64,000 nt of DNA from Pseudomonadota bacterium (GCA_023387335.1 JAEWIF010000052.1:62001-126000); one strand, 5' to 3'; shown: positions 8,398 through 16,504, counted from the first letter of the stretch. Translations and numbers: made by a program. The notes: generated by a model not told the origin, from the sequence alone.

Positions 8398-9366
8398 TCA
8401 GTCGATCTGGATCTTGGAATCGGTGACGACCTTGCCCCAGCGCTTCATCTCGCTGGCGATGAGGCCGTTGAACTGCTCGGGCTTGGAGCCGACCACCTTC
8501 AGGCCGTACTCGCGGGCGCGCTGCTGGATCTCGGGACCGGCCAGCGCCTTGGCGGTGTCGGCCTGGATCTTCTGCACGACGGCCTTGGGCGTGGCCGCGG
8601 GCACGACGAAGCCGAGCAAGGCGCCGACGTTGAAGCCGGGGAGGGTTTCCGCGACCGTCGGGTAGTCGTGGCCGGCGACGCGCTGGTCGCCCATGGTGGC
8701 GATCAACTTCATCTTGCCGGCCTGCACGAACGGCAGGATCGACAGGAACGGATCGATCACCAAGTCGAGCCGGCCGCCCATCAGCTCGGTGTGCGCGGGC
8801 GCGCTGCCCTTCATGCCCACGTGCTGCATGTCGAAGCCGGCTTCGCGCTGCAGCAGCTCGCCGCCCAGGTGCGTGGTGCTGCCGGCGCCGGGCGTGCCGT
8901 AGTTCAGCTTGCCCGGGTTCTTCTTGGCGTAGGCGATCAGTTCCCGCAGGTTGTTGAACGGCGCGTCGGGCCGGGCCACGATGGCCAGCTGCATGTCGAA
9001 CAGCTGGGTGACGCCGGAGAGGTCCTTGAGCGTGTCGTACGGCAGCTGCTTGCGAAGCGTGGGGTTCACGGCCAGCGAGGAGTTGACCATTCCGATGGTC
9101 AGGCCGTCCGGCGCCGACTTGGCCACGAAGTCCGCGCCGATGACGGTGCCGGCGCCCGGCTTGTAGTCGATCAGCACCGGCTGGCCCCAGGTGTCCTGCA
9201 GGTTCTTGGCGAGGATTCGGCCGACGGTGTCGGTCGGGCCGCCCGGCGGGAACGGGATGATGATCTTCACGGGACCGGACGGGAAGTTCTGCGCGGCGGC
9301 GGGGCCGGCCATGCCGAACGCAAGGGCGCCCGCCACGACGGCGGTGCAAAGCTTGAGGAAGCGCAA
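8398..9366 (-). CDS. Bug-family solute-binding protein upstream of the TfdA-like gene
   Basis: A 322-residue exported protein with a signal peptide ending near PAAAQNFP. Bug motifs are present: VKIIIPFPPGGPTDTVGRILA, YKPGAGTVIGADFVA and QHVGMKGSAPAHTEL. The first codon is TTG, preceded by AGGAGACAAACC, a good ribosome site; no ATG lies nearby in frame. It is the first gene of a two-gene operon with the dioxygenase and probably delivers that enzyme's substrate, though no permease gene is adjacent. Expression is probably set by the divergent IclR regulator. Confidence 0.9.
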   Translation of the reverse strand: MRFLKLCTAVVAGALAFGMAGPAAAQNFPSGPVKIIIPFPPGGPTDTVGRILAKNLQDTWGQPVLIDYKPGAGTVIGADFVAKSAPDGLTIGMVNSSLAVNPTLRKQLPYDTLKDLSGVTQLFDMQLAIVARPDAPFNNLRELIAYAKKNPGKLNYGTPGAGSTTHLGGELLQREAGFDMQHVGMKGSAPAHTELMGGRLDLVIDPFLSILPFVQAGKMKLIATMGDQRVAGHDYPTVAETLPGFNVGALLGFVVPAATPKAVVQKIQADTAKALAGPEIQQRAREYGLKVVGSKPEQFNGLIASEMKRWGKVVTDSKIQID

Positions 9367-9395
9367 GGTTTGTCTCCTGATGGCGCGTGGATTCT

Positions 9396-9408
9396 GGAAC
9401 GCGGTTCC
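9396..9408. promoter_or_regulatory. Candidate IclR operator between the Bug gene and iclR-type gene
   Basis: GGAAC-GCG-GTTCC, perfect 5-bp arms, preceded by T to give TGGAA-N5-TTCC, which resembles operators of IclR-family proteins. It lies in the 69-bp divergent gap, 27 bp before the regulator start. Confidence 0.55.
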
Positions 9409-9435
9409 GTTATCCTAGTGCATCCCGAAGAAATA

Positions 9436-10242
9436 ATGAAACACAGTTCCAGAAACCCGGAAAACGGCGGCGAATCGGTCAAGGACGAGGTCAGCGCCCT
9501 CGCCCGCGGGCTGGCTCTGCTGCGCGTGGTGGCGGACGCGCCCGGCCCGCTGACCCACCGCGAACTGGGCGAACGCACGCAGATCCCCAAGGCCACAGTG
9601 ACGCGGCTGGCCACCACCCTGCAATCCGCCGGCTACCTGCGACTGGTCTCCGGCGACCGCTACGCGCTGGGCCCCGCGGCTTTGCACCTGGGCAACGCCT
9701 ACCTGCGCGGCTTCGACTTCCGCGCCGAGGCGCGGCTGCACCTGGCCGAGCTGGCCGAGGCCGCCGCCGCCAACGTGCACCTGGGCGTGCGCGACGGGCT
9801 CGACATCCTGCTGATCGACACGCTGCGGCCGCAGTCGGCGCTGATCCTCTCGCGCATGGACATCGGCTCGCGCATGGCCATCGCCACGTCGGCCGCCGGC
9901 CGCGCCTACCTGTCGGCGCTGCCCGCGCCGGAACGCGCGGTGCTGCTGGAAGAGATCCGCGCGGCGAGCGGCAATGACTGGTCCACCGTGAAGTCACGCC
10001 TGGACGCCGCCCTGGCCGAATTCGCCGAAGCCGGCTACTGCAGTTCGTTCGGCGAATGGCATCCCGACATCCACGCGCTCGGTTTTCCCCTGCACGGCCC
10101 GCGCGGCGAGCTGTACGCGGTGAGCGTCGGCGGCCCCGCCTACAAGCTGCCGCGCGAGATGCTGCTGCAGAAGGTGGCGCCCAAGCTGCTGCAGGTGCGC
10201 CGCGCCATCGAGAGCGACGCGGGCTCCGGCTCTGATCAGTAG
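9436..10242 (+). CDS. IclR-family transcriptional regulator
   Basis: A 268-residue protein with an N-terminal winged helix (LTHRELGERTQIPKATVTRLATTLQSAGYL, described in two parts: LTHRELGERTQIPKA at about 39-53 and TVTRLATTLQSAGYL at 54-68). The IclR effector domain follows, with LGVRDGLDILLIDTL and the late motif GFPLHGPRGELYAVSVGGP. The start is an ATG with an A-rich leader; longer in-frame extensions run into the divergent Bug gene. It is divergent from the Bug/TfdA-like pair and is the obvious candidate to control it. Its last codons overlap the convergent lipoprotein gene by 7 bp. Confidence 0.9.
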   Translation: MKHSSRNPENGGESVKDEVSALARGLALLRVVADAPGPLTHRELGERTQIPKATVTRLATTLQSAGYLRLVSGDRYALGPAALHLGNAYLRGFDFRAEARLHLAELAEAAAANVHLGVRDGLDILLIDTLRPQSALILSRMDIGSRMAIATSAAGRAYLSALPAPERAVLLEEIRAASGNDWSTVKSRLDAALAEFAEAGYCSSFGEWHPDIHALGFPLHGPRGELYAVSVGGPAYKLPREMLLQKVAPKLLQVRRAIESDAGSGSDQ

Positions 10243-10736
10243 CTGCGGCTCAGCCGGATGCGGCAGCTCGGCTGCGGGCTGCAGTCGAAGTTCCACACCA
10301 GCAGGTCGCCGTCGGGCACGCGGCAGTCGGGCTGCGGGCCGCAGGTTTCGTTGACCTGCTCCATCAGGCGCGGATCGGTCCCCCACCAGGTGAGGCTGCG
10401 GCCGCTGCGCGGCGGCAGCGTGATGCGGCAGCTGTCGGTGGTGCACGCGGCGTTCCAGGCCGCGATCTCGTCCATGGAAGCCACCATCACGTCCGGGCGC
10501 TGCGCGGGCGAGGTGCCGGGCGGAGGGACCACGGGTGCGGGCGGCTCGGTCGTCCCCGGCGTCGTGGGCGTGGAGTCCGTGTTCGCGACCGGCGTCTGGA
10601 ACTGGGCGCCCGAGCTCGCATCCTGCAGCCCGGCCGCGGGCGGGGCGCCCGCTCCGCCACCACCACCTCCCCCGCCGCAGGCCGCCAGCGCCAGCGCGCA
10701 CCCGATCGAGACCAACAAGGTCCTGACTGCCTTCAT
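10236..10736 (-). CDS. Hypothetical lipoprotein with Cys-rich C-terminus
   Basis: A 166-residue protein with a lipoprotein signal (lipobox LAAC at residues 17-20) followed by a poly-Gly run and a Pro/Thr-rich linker to about residue 80. The C-terminal part has six Cys residues arranged as short repeats (CTTDSCRI, CGPQPDCRV, CSPQPSCRI), each pair probably forming a disulfide. I do not recognise a family. The triplicated C-x4-C pattern is the main feature. Confidence 0.75.
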   Translation of the reverse strand: MKAVRTLLVSIGCALALAACGGGGGGGGAGAPPAAGLQDASSGAQFQTPVANTDSTPTTPGTTEPPAPVVPPPGTSPAQRPDVMVASMDEIAAWNAACTTDSCRITLPPRSGRSLTWWGTDPRLMEQVNETCGPQPDCRVPDGDLLVWNFDCSPQPSCRIRLSRSY

Positions 10737-11172
10737 TTCGCTCCCCTCATGTGTTCCGTTGCGGTGGAGCCATTCTTGGAAGCCGAACCGTAAGCAGGTT
10801 GCTCAACTTGCCAAACTCGTTCGCAAAGGTGAACAGGAAGGGGCTGGATGGCTCCTTCGGATCAGGTCGAAGCCCAGCCGTTTCGTAACTTTCTGCTGAG
10901 CCAGGACAAGCCGGCGGCGGGGCGCCCGTCTTTTCGATACCACGGCTGAGCCACCAGCCGGTGCCGCATGCGCCGCGCCGCGCGGCTGAGTTGTGATTTC
11001 GTTCACAAAACGCCAAGCTCATCTTCGGTTACCGCTGTACTCGATCTCCTACGAGCGCGTCGGAGACGTCCTACTAGAGTCGCGCCTCTTGCTGAGGTTG
11101 CCGCTCTCCATCGATCGCGACCCAGCTCTTCCTTGATCGGGCTGGACAAGCCCCCTCCATGGGTCGCTGAAC
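10737..11172. other. 436-bp intergenic region with a CRP-type site and no convincing gene
   Basis: This gap separates two divergent lipoprotein genes. A 91-codon frame on the minus strand (10747-11022) lacks a recognisable domain or a good ribosome site and is not called. The only strong signal is the CRP-like palindrome at 10991-11008. The AT content is higher than in neighbouring coding DNA, as expected for a regulatory region. Confidence 0.6.
10991..11008. promoter_or_regulatory. CRP/FNR-superfamily binding site (CRP consensus)
   Basis: TTGTGA-TTTCGT-TCACAA has perfect 6-bp arms and matches the CRP consensus TGTGA-N6-TCACA exactly. It is 165 bp upstream of the GH18-like gene and 255 bp upstream of the divergent lipoprotein gene, so either or both could be cAMP-CRP (Vfr-like) targets. 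Confidence 0.7.
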
Positions 11173-12177
11173 ATGAAAAGACGTCTCTTCCTCTCCGGTT
11201 CCGGTGCCGCAACGCTGGCCGCGCTCACGGGCTGCGGCGGCGGTGGCGGCGCGGGCGAAATCGTCGGGCCGGACGGCAGTGTCGTGACCGGCGTGCTGAC
11301 CGACGTGCCGGTGCCCGGCACCGCTCCGGGCGCCGCTCCCGCTCCCGCACCGTCGCCTGCTCCCGGCTCCGGCTCCGGCCTCCCCGCCAAGGTGCTGGGC
11401 ACCTACTACACCGCCTGGGACGCCGGCAGCTACGCGATCGACTCGGTTCCGGAAGAGTTCAACGTGATCTACCTGTTCCACTGCAAGCCCAACGGCAACG
11501 CGGTCAACGGCAGCTGGAACAACGTGGGCAACGGCTCGTTCAAGTTCGAGCACTTCGGCGAAGTCACGCCCTCGCGGGTGCAACGCTGCCGCGGCCGCGG
11601 CCAGCGGGTGATCCTCACCGTCGGCGGCGCGCAGGCCGGCTTCAACTTCGACACGCGGGCCAAGAGCCAGAACTTCGTGGCCTCGTTCCGCGGCCTATAC
11701 GACACCTTCGGCGGCGTGGACGGCTGCGACTTCAACAACTTCGAAGCCAACATCGGCTCCTCGCAGGCCGAGATGGTCTGGATCGCGCAGCAGCTCAAGT
11801 CGCTGTACGGCGCCGACTTCGCGATCACCGCCCCGCCGCAGCCCAACTCGCCGGAAGACCGCGCGATGCTCAAGGCGATGGCCGACGCCGGCGCGCTGAG
11901 CTGGGCCGCCCCGCAGTACTACGACTGGTCCGGCTTCAACGCCGCCGGCTTCATCAGCAACCGCACCAACGACTGGGTGCGCGACCTGGGCGCCGACAAG
12001 GTGATGCTGGGCCTGGCCGCCAACTACTCGAACGGCCCGTCGCTGGCGGACTGCATCCGCGAATGGGATGCGGTCAAGGCCGCGTACCCGGACATCCGCG
12101 GCATGTTCTGCTGGAACGCGCTGCTGAACTCGAGCGGCGGCAACAACTGGGGCCGCACCATGAAGGCGCGGCTGTAA
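11173..12177 (+). CDS. GH18-like (chitinase-fold) lipoprotein, probably Tat-exported
   Basis: A 334-residue protein beginning MKRRLFLSG, a twin-arginine-like signal, with lipobox LTGC (Cys21) and a Pro/Ala linker to about residue 70. The rest resembles a glycoside hydrolase family 18 barrel: VLGTYYTAW, then RVILTVGGAQAGF (the GH18 beta-3 motif), then VDGCDFNNFE at 182-191 in the place of the catalytic DGxDxDxE, and a C-terminal FCWNALL. The catalytic strand is odd, with Asn at the second motif Asp and the Glu displaced by one residue, so activity is uncertain. A CRP-type palindrome lies upstream. Confidence 0.65.
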   Translation: MKRRLFLSGSGAATLAALTGCGGGGGAGEIVGPDGSVVTGVLTDVPVPGTAPGAAPAPAPSPAPGSGSGLPAKVLGTYYTAWDAGSYAIDSVPEEFNVIYLFHCKPNGNAVNGSWNNVGNGSFKFEHFGEVTPSRVQRCRGRGQRVILTVGGAQAGFNFDTRAKSQNFVASFRGLYDTFGGVDGCDFNNFEANIGSSQAEMVWIAQQLKSLYGADFAITAPPQPNSPEDRAMLKAMADAGALSWAAPQYYDWSGFNAAGFISNRTNDWVRDLGADKVMLGLAANYSNGPSLADCIREWDAVKAAYPDIRGMFCWNALLNSSGGNNWGRTMKARL

Positions 12178-12195
12178 GTCGCCAGGGCGCGTGGG

Positions 12196-12546
12196 TCAGC
12201 GCGGGATCGCGCTCATCCACATGCCCATGCGCTCCATCACCGCGGGTCCCCCGACCCCGCGCATGAGCGTCATCCCGGTCATGTGCAGCATCGCGCGGAC
12301 CTGGTGCTGAACCCATTCCGGGCTGGCGGTCAGCGTCGCCAGCTTCGAGGGGTCGCCCTTGATCAGGAAGAAGCCGTGCACGTCGCCCGAATGCGGCTCG
12401 AGCAGCACCGGCTCGTACGACTCGATGGCGCCCTGCTCCTTCTGCTGCTGCAGGTACTGGAGGAATTCCTGGAAGTGCTGGCCGCTCAGCGATTCGCGGC
12501 CCGGGATCGACTGCTTCCAGCCGTACACGATGACGTTGTTGCTCAT
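12196..12546 (-). CDS. Conserved hypothetical protein, small dimeric alpha/beta type
   Basis: A 116-residue cytosolic protein starting MSNNVIVYGWK, chosen because AGGAGAACCGGA precedes this ATG. The pattern of a strand, a helix (FQEFLQYLQQQKEQG), a strand with YEPVLLEP and a later FFLIKGDPSKLATL resembles ferredoxin-like dimeric barrels such as YciI or EthD proteins. I do not recognise a named family. It is convergent with the GH18-like gene. Confidence 0.6.
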   Translation of the reverse strand: MSNNVIVYGWKQSIPGRESLSGQHFQEFLQYLQQQKEQGAIESYEPVLLEPHSGDVHGFFLIKGDPSKLATLTASPEWVQHQVRAMLHMTGMTLMRGVGGPAVMERMGMWMSAIPR

Positions 12547-12729
12547 TCCGGTTCTCCTGTGACGCCACCTTGGCGCGACGACTGGTGTAGCGCCTGGCTC
12601 GACGCGGATGCAAACGCGGCCGGATCCCATGGCCCCTTCGAACAGGGGAGTTCCGATACATCTGCATGGCGCTTCACGGGCACCAGGCTGGAACACGCGG
12701 TCTCGACTGTTGCCGTGCGGTCCCGGAGG

Positions 12730-13623
12730 TCAGCCCGTGAGGATCGGCCGCAAGGTCTCCGTCTCCGCGCCGACGAACCGGAAGAACGCATCGATGCGCG
12801 GCGTCTTGCGCAACGCCGGCGTGGTCAGGATGCGCCAGATGCGCGTGAGCTCCGGCACCGGACCGAACAGGCGGACCAGGTCCGGCTCGGCGTCGCCGAG
12901 GGCGGTCGGCAGCGCGGCCAGGCCGACGCCGGCTTTCGCCGAATGCACGAGGCCGAGCACGCTGGTGCTGGTCGCGGCCACCGCCACCGAGGGCAGCGCC
13001 TCGCGCAGCCACGTGGTCGACCGGTGCCCCGCCATCGAGGCGTCGAGCAGGATCCAGGGATGCGCCGCGGCCTGCGCCAGGTCGGCCGGGCGCCCCGCCC
13101 GCTCCACGTACGAGCATGACGCGTACACCGCCCACAGCGAGTCCGCCACCTTGCGGCCGACCAGGCTGCCGTCGGTCGTGTCGCCGGAGCGCAGCGCCAC
13201 GTCAGCCTCGCCCTTGGCCAGGTCGAGGTAGCGATCGCTCGTCACGAACTCGATGCGCAGCCGCGGATGCACCGCATGCAGGTGATCGAGCAGCGGCGAC
13301 TGCACGATGCGCCGCACCAGCGGTTCCGGGCAGGTGAGGCGGACGATGCCGTTGAGTTCGCGGCTGGTGGTGCGGATGCGGTGCTCGAGCACGACGACCT
13401 GGCGTTCGACCGCTTCGGCCAGCGGGCGCAGTTCCTCGCCGTAGGCGGTGAGCCGGTAGCCGCTGGGGCGCCGCTCCACGAGCGACTGTCCCACCCGCCT
13501 CTCCAGCTCGGTGATGCGGCGCTGGACGGTCGACTGGTCGACCTGCAGGGCTCGCGCGGCGGCCATGGTGCTGCCATGGCGGGCGACCGCGAGAAACGGC
13601 TTGAGATCGTCCCAGTCGAACAT
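12730..13623 (-). CDS. LysR-family regulator, divergent from a cupin gene
   Basis: A 297-residue LysR protein. The DNA-binding domain begins MFDWDDLKPFLAVARHGS and contains AAARALQVDQSTVQRRITELE, a variant HTH seen in AllS/CrgA-like members; the effector domain follows. It is divergent from the secreted cupin gene (100 bp between starts), which is its likely target. The inducer is unknown. Confidence 0.88.
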   Translation of the reverse strand: MFDWDDLKPFLAVARHGSTMAAARALQVDQSTVQRRITELERRVGQSLVERRPSGYRLTAYGEELRPLAEAVERQVVVLEHRIRTTSRELNGIVRLTCPEPLVRRIVQSPLLDHLHAVHPRLRIEFVTSDRYLDLAKGEADVALRSGDTTDGSLVGRKVADSLWAVYASCSYVERAGRPADLAQAAAHPWILLDASMAGHRSTTWLREALPSVAVAATSTSVLGLVHSAKAGVGLAALPTALGDAEPDLVRLFGPVPELTRIWRILTTPALRKTPRIDAFFRFVGAETETLRPILTG

Positions 13624-13723
13624 GGCGGCCCCCGCTTTCCTGCGGCCCCATTATGCAAAGCGGCAGGTTCCCGCGGCCCGGGTGCCGGACTAGATTGGAG
13701 GCACCTCGTTCCGGGAGCAGACC

Positions 13724-14128
13724 ATGCGCAAGACCGTCGCCGCCGTCGCCCTCGCCTTCGCCTTGCCGACGTCCTTCGCGGCCGCCGGCGACGGCCTGGC
13801 CAAGCCCGAACTGATCCGGCGCGAAGTCGTGCAGGGCATGCCCAAGGGCGACGACCAGGAGATCCGCGTGCTCACGGCGACCTTCCAACCCGGGGACCGC
13901 ACCGTCTTCCACACGCATCGCTCGCCGGTGACCGTGTACGTGCTGGAAGGCCAGTTCACGCTCGAGCTCGAAGGCCGGCCGCCGGTGATGGTGCGCGCGG
14001 GCGAGGCCTATGTGGAGCCGCCGCACATCCGCATGACCGGCTTCAACCGCAGCACCAGCCAGCCGCTGAAGGTGCTGATCTTCTACGTGAGCGATCCCGG
14101 CACGCCGTTCCTCGACGAATCCCGCTGA
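13724..14128 (+). CDS. Exported cupin-domain protein
   Basis: A 134-residue protein with a cleavable signal peptide (cleavage near SFAAAGD). The cupin motif 1 is GDRTVFHTHRSPVTVYVLEG, with the His pair and a Glu position, and motif 2 is PPHIRMTGFNRS. It is a single-domain periplasmic cupin of unknown substrate, preceded by GGGAGCAGACC. It is probably controlled by the divergent LysR gene. The next gene converges on it with 1 bp between stops. Confidence 0.82.
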   Translation: MRKTVAAVALAFALPTSFAAAGDGLAKPELIRREVVQGMPKGDDQEIRVLTATFQPGDRTVFHTHRSPVTVYVLEGQFTLELEGRPPVMVRAGEAYVEPPHIRMTGFNRSTSQPLKVLIFYVSDPGTPFLDESR

Positions 14129-14129
14129 G

Positions 14130-14639
14130 TCATCGCTCCCGCCGCAGGACGAAGAAGAACGGCCGCGCCATGCCCCTGGCGTCCATCAGGCCGAGCACGG
14201 TCCGCGCGTCCATGCGGCGGAACACGTCCTGCACCGGGATGTCGTCGTAGAGCATCGCCGCCGTGGTGCGGCCGCGGAACCGCATCATGCGCAGCCGCGC
14301 CGCCGGGCGGCGCGTGGCCAGCAACGGCAGGAGCAGGCGCACGCCGCGCGCAACCGCGTCGGACTTCAGCGCCGGCCAGCGCTGGACGAGAGGCATGCCT
14401 TGCCACGCCCACGCGGGACGAACCGCGAAGGTCCGGCCGGCGCTGCCGCTGCCGAACAGCAGCGGGTGCACGTGTTCCTCGCTGTCGAACCGCTTGCCGC
14501 GCCAGCCGTAGGCCTGCAGCACGCCATCGAGCGGATGGCCGGTCGGAAACTCGCTGCCCGACCACGCGCCCAGCATGAAGCCGGTGTCGACCTCGTCCAG
14601 CGAGTCGAACAGTCGTAACGCCTCGTCCGTGCGCATCAT
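14130..14639 (-). CDS. DUF4334 / GXWXG-domain protein
   Basis: A 169-residue protein. The N-terminal part contains MLGAWSGSEFPTGHPLDG, typical of the GXWXG domain, and the C-terminal part matches DUF4334 (RMMRFRGRTTAAMLYDDIPVQDVFRR and MDARGMARPFFFVLRR, read separately). The family lacks a defined role. Either of two adjacent ATG codons could be the start. The gene converges on the cupin gene and is divergent from a small lipoprotein gene. Confidence 0.78.
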   Translation of the reverse strand: MMRTDEALRLFDSLDEVDTGFMLGAWSGSEFPTGHPLDGVLQAYGWRGKRFDSEEHVHPLLFGSGSAGRTFAVRPAWAWQGMPLVQRWPALKSDAVARGVRLLLPLLATRRPAARLRMMRFRGRTTAAMLYDDIPVQDVFRRMDARTVLGLMDARGMARPFFFVLRRER

Positions 14640-14702
14640 CGATCCTGGGCCTGGGTAAACTGGGATTTCCGAAGTCGAGGTCCGCGCTGGGAGGCGGCGC
14701 CC

Positions 14703-14969
14703 ATGAGCTCACGGCTTTCGCTGCTCCTCGTTTCCGCGACGCTGCTGTCCGGTTGCGGCGGCGGCATCGTCATCGGCGGAGCCATCGGCTGCGACGACCA
14801 GATGGCCGCATTGACCGGCCGCCTCGGATTTCCCGAACGGGAAGAACAGCGCATCCAGGGCGGCCTGCACATCCACACCTTCTTCTACATCCGCACCGGC
14901 GTGGCCATCGCCTTCACCTGGGGCGACGACCTGTCGTGCGACCAGCGCGAGTTTAGGATCGGCCCATGA
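14703..14969 (+). CDS. Small lipoprotein of unknown function
   Basis: An 88-residue protein with a lipoprotein signal (lipobox LLSGC, Cys18) followed by GGGIVIGGAIGCDD. A second pair of Cys residues (C30 and C82) could form a disulfide. No family recognised. Its last codon overlaps the start of the D-amino-acid enzyme gene (ATGA), so the two are probably translated together. Confidence 0.7.
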   Translation: MSSRLSLLLVSATLLSGCGGGIVIGGAIGCDDQMAALTGRLGFPEREEQRIQGGLHIHTFFYIRTGVAIAFTWGDDLSCDQREFRIGP

Positions 14970-16099
14970 CCCGCCTCCAGGATCTCGAAACACCCGCCGC
15001 CCTCGTCGACACCCGGCGCATGCAGCACAACATCGCCCGCATGCAGCGGCGCATGGACGAACTGGGCGTGAAGTTCCGACCGCACGTCAAGACCTCCAAG
15101 TGCCTGCCCGTGGTGCAGGCGCAGATCGCCGCCGGCGCGCGGGGCATCACCGTGTCCACGCTGAAGGAGGCCGAGCAGTTCTTCGCCGCGGGCATCACCG
15201 ACATCCTCTACGCCGTGGGCATCGTCCCCGCCAAGCTGCCGCACGTGCTCGAGCTGCGGCGGCGCGGCTGCGACCTGAAGATCATCACGGACAGCGTGGC
15301 GGCGGCTCAGGCCATCGCCGACTTCAGCCGGCGGCACGGCCAAGCGCTGGAGACCTGGATCGAGATCGATGTCGACGGCCACCGCTCGGGCATCCCGCCC
15401 GAGGGCGCGTCGCTGCTCGAAGTGGGACGCGCGCTGCACGAAGGCGGCGCACGGCTCGGCGGCGTGATGGCCCATGCCGGCTCCAGCTACGAGTTCGACG
15501 AGCCCGAGGCCCTGCGCCAGGTCGCCGAGCAGGAGCGCCGCGGCACCGTGCGCGCGGCCGAGCGCTTGCGCGAAGCGGGCCTGCCCTGCCCCGTGGTGAG
15601 CGTGGGATCGACGCCGACCGCGCTGTCCGCGCAAGGCCTGCAAGGCGTCACCGAAGTGCGCGCGGGCGTCTACGTGTTCTTCGACCTGGTGATGCGCAAC
15701 GTCGGCGTGTGCGCCGAGCAGGACATCGCGCTCTCGGTGCTCACCACCGTCATCGGCCACCAGGAGGACAAGGGCTGGGCCATCGTGGACGCCGGCTGGA
15801 TGGCCATGAGCCGCGACCGCGGCACGCAGAAGCAGAAGCGCGATTTCTTCTACGGCCAGGTGTGCTCGGAAGACGGCGAGCCGCTGGCCGGCTACGTGCT
15901 CGGCAGCGCGAACCAGGAGCACGGCATCCTGTGCCGTGCCGAAGGCACGGACCGCGAGATCGCCGCGCGTTTCCCGGTCGGCACGCGCCTGCGCATCCTG
16001 CCCAACCACGCCTGTGCCACCGGGGCGCAGTTCCCCGAGTACCACGCCATGGGCGCGAGCGGCGAGCTCGAGACCTGGCCGCGCTTCTACGGGTGGTGA
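14966..16099 (+). CDS. PLP-dependent D-threonine aldolase / D-serine dehydratase (DSD1) family enzyme
   Basis: A 377-residue fold-type III PLP enzyme. The PLP lysine is in RPHVKTSKC (K42), followed by the alanine-racemase-like barrel (ETWIEIDVDGHRSG, GGVMAHAGSSYEF) and the C-terminal domain with the metal site NHACATGAQFPEYH. Members split D-threonine to glycine and acetaldehyde, or dehydrate D-serine or 3-hydroxyaspartate. The RidA gene directly downstream (4 bp) favours a dehydratase, since dehydration gives a reactive enamine that RidA clears, whereas an aldolase would not. That choice is inference. Confidence 0.85.
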   Translation: MTRLQDLETPAALVDTRRMQHNIARMQRRMDELGVKFRPHVKTSKCLPVVQAQIAAGARGITVSTLKEAEQFFAAGITDILYAVGIVPAKLPHVLELRRRGCDLKIITDSVAAAQAIADFSRRHGQALETWIEIDVDGHRSGIPPEGASLLEVGRALHEGGARLGGVMAHAGSSYEFDEPEALRQVAEQERRGTVRAAERLREAGLPCPVVSVGSTPTALSAQGLQGVTEVRAGVYVFFDLVMRNVGVCAEQDIALSVLTTVIGHQEDKGWAIVDAGWMAMSRDRGTQKQKRDFFYGQVCSEDGEPLAGYVLGSANQEHGILCRAEGTDREIAARFPVGTRLRILPNHACATGAQFPEYHAMGASGELETWPRFYGW

Positions 16100-16103
16100 C
16101 GTG

Positions 16104-16487
16104 ATGCCCACTTCCATCCAGCCCGAAGACAGCGGCCGCCCCGGCGGCCATTACTCGCATGGCATGGTGGCGAACGGCTTCGTGTTCGTCTCCGGCCAGC
16201 TGCCGATCACCCGCACGGGCGAGAAGCTCACGGATGCGAGCTTCGCCGACCAGGCGCGGCAGGCGCTCGCGAACGTCGAGGCCGTGCTGAAGGCCGCCGG
16301 CAGCGGCATCGACCGGCTGGTGCAGGTGCGCGTCTACGTCGACAGCGTGGAGAACTGGCCCGAGTTCGATCGCGTCTACGCGCAGTGGGCCGGCACCAGC
16401 CGCCCCAGCCGCGCGGTGGTGCCGACCGGCGCCTTGCACTACGGTCTGAAGGTCGAAGTGGAGGCGGTGGCGCTCGTCGGGAGCTGA
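16104..16487 (+). CDS. RidA-family enamine/imine deaminase
   Basis: A 127-residue protein of usual RidA length. FVSGQLPITRTGEKL, the VEAVLKAAGSGIDRLVQVRVYV helix-strand unit (read as VEAVLKAAGSG then IDRLVQVRVYV), and SRAVVPTGALHYGLKVEVEAVAL carry the substrate-pocket Arg and Glu of the family. RidA hydrolyses 2-aminoacrylate and related imines to keto acids and ammonia. It sits between the D-amino-acid enzyme gene and the CapA-like gene, in one transcript. A GTG one codon upstream is an alternative start. Confidence 0.9.
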   Translation: MPTSIQPEDSGRPGGHYSHGMVANGFVFVSGQLPITRTGEKLTDASFADQARQALANVEAVLKAAGSGIDRLVQVRVYVDSVENWPEFDRVYAQWAGTSRPSRAVVPTGALHYGLKVEVEAVALVGS

Positions 16488-16504
16488 TCCCGCGGGAGGC
16501 GGCC

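Noticed and set aside
7511..9349. Possible fusion of the Bug protein and the TfdA-like enzyme
   Set aside because: The first 320 residues are an off-frame translation of the Bug gene; the dioxygenase begins at its own ATG at 8389.
10747..11022. 91-codon minus-strand frame in the long intergenic region
   Set aside because: No ribosome site, no domain and low-quality composition, and it would cover the CRP-type site.
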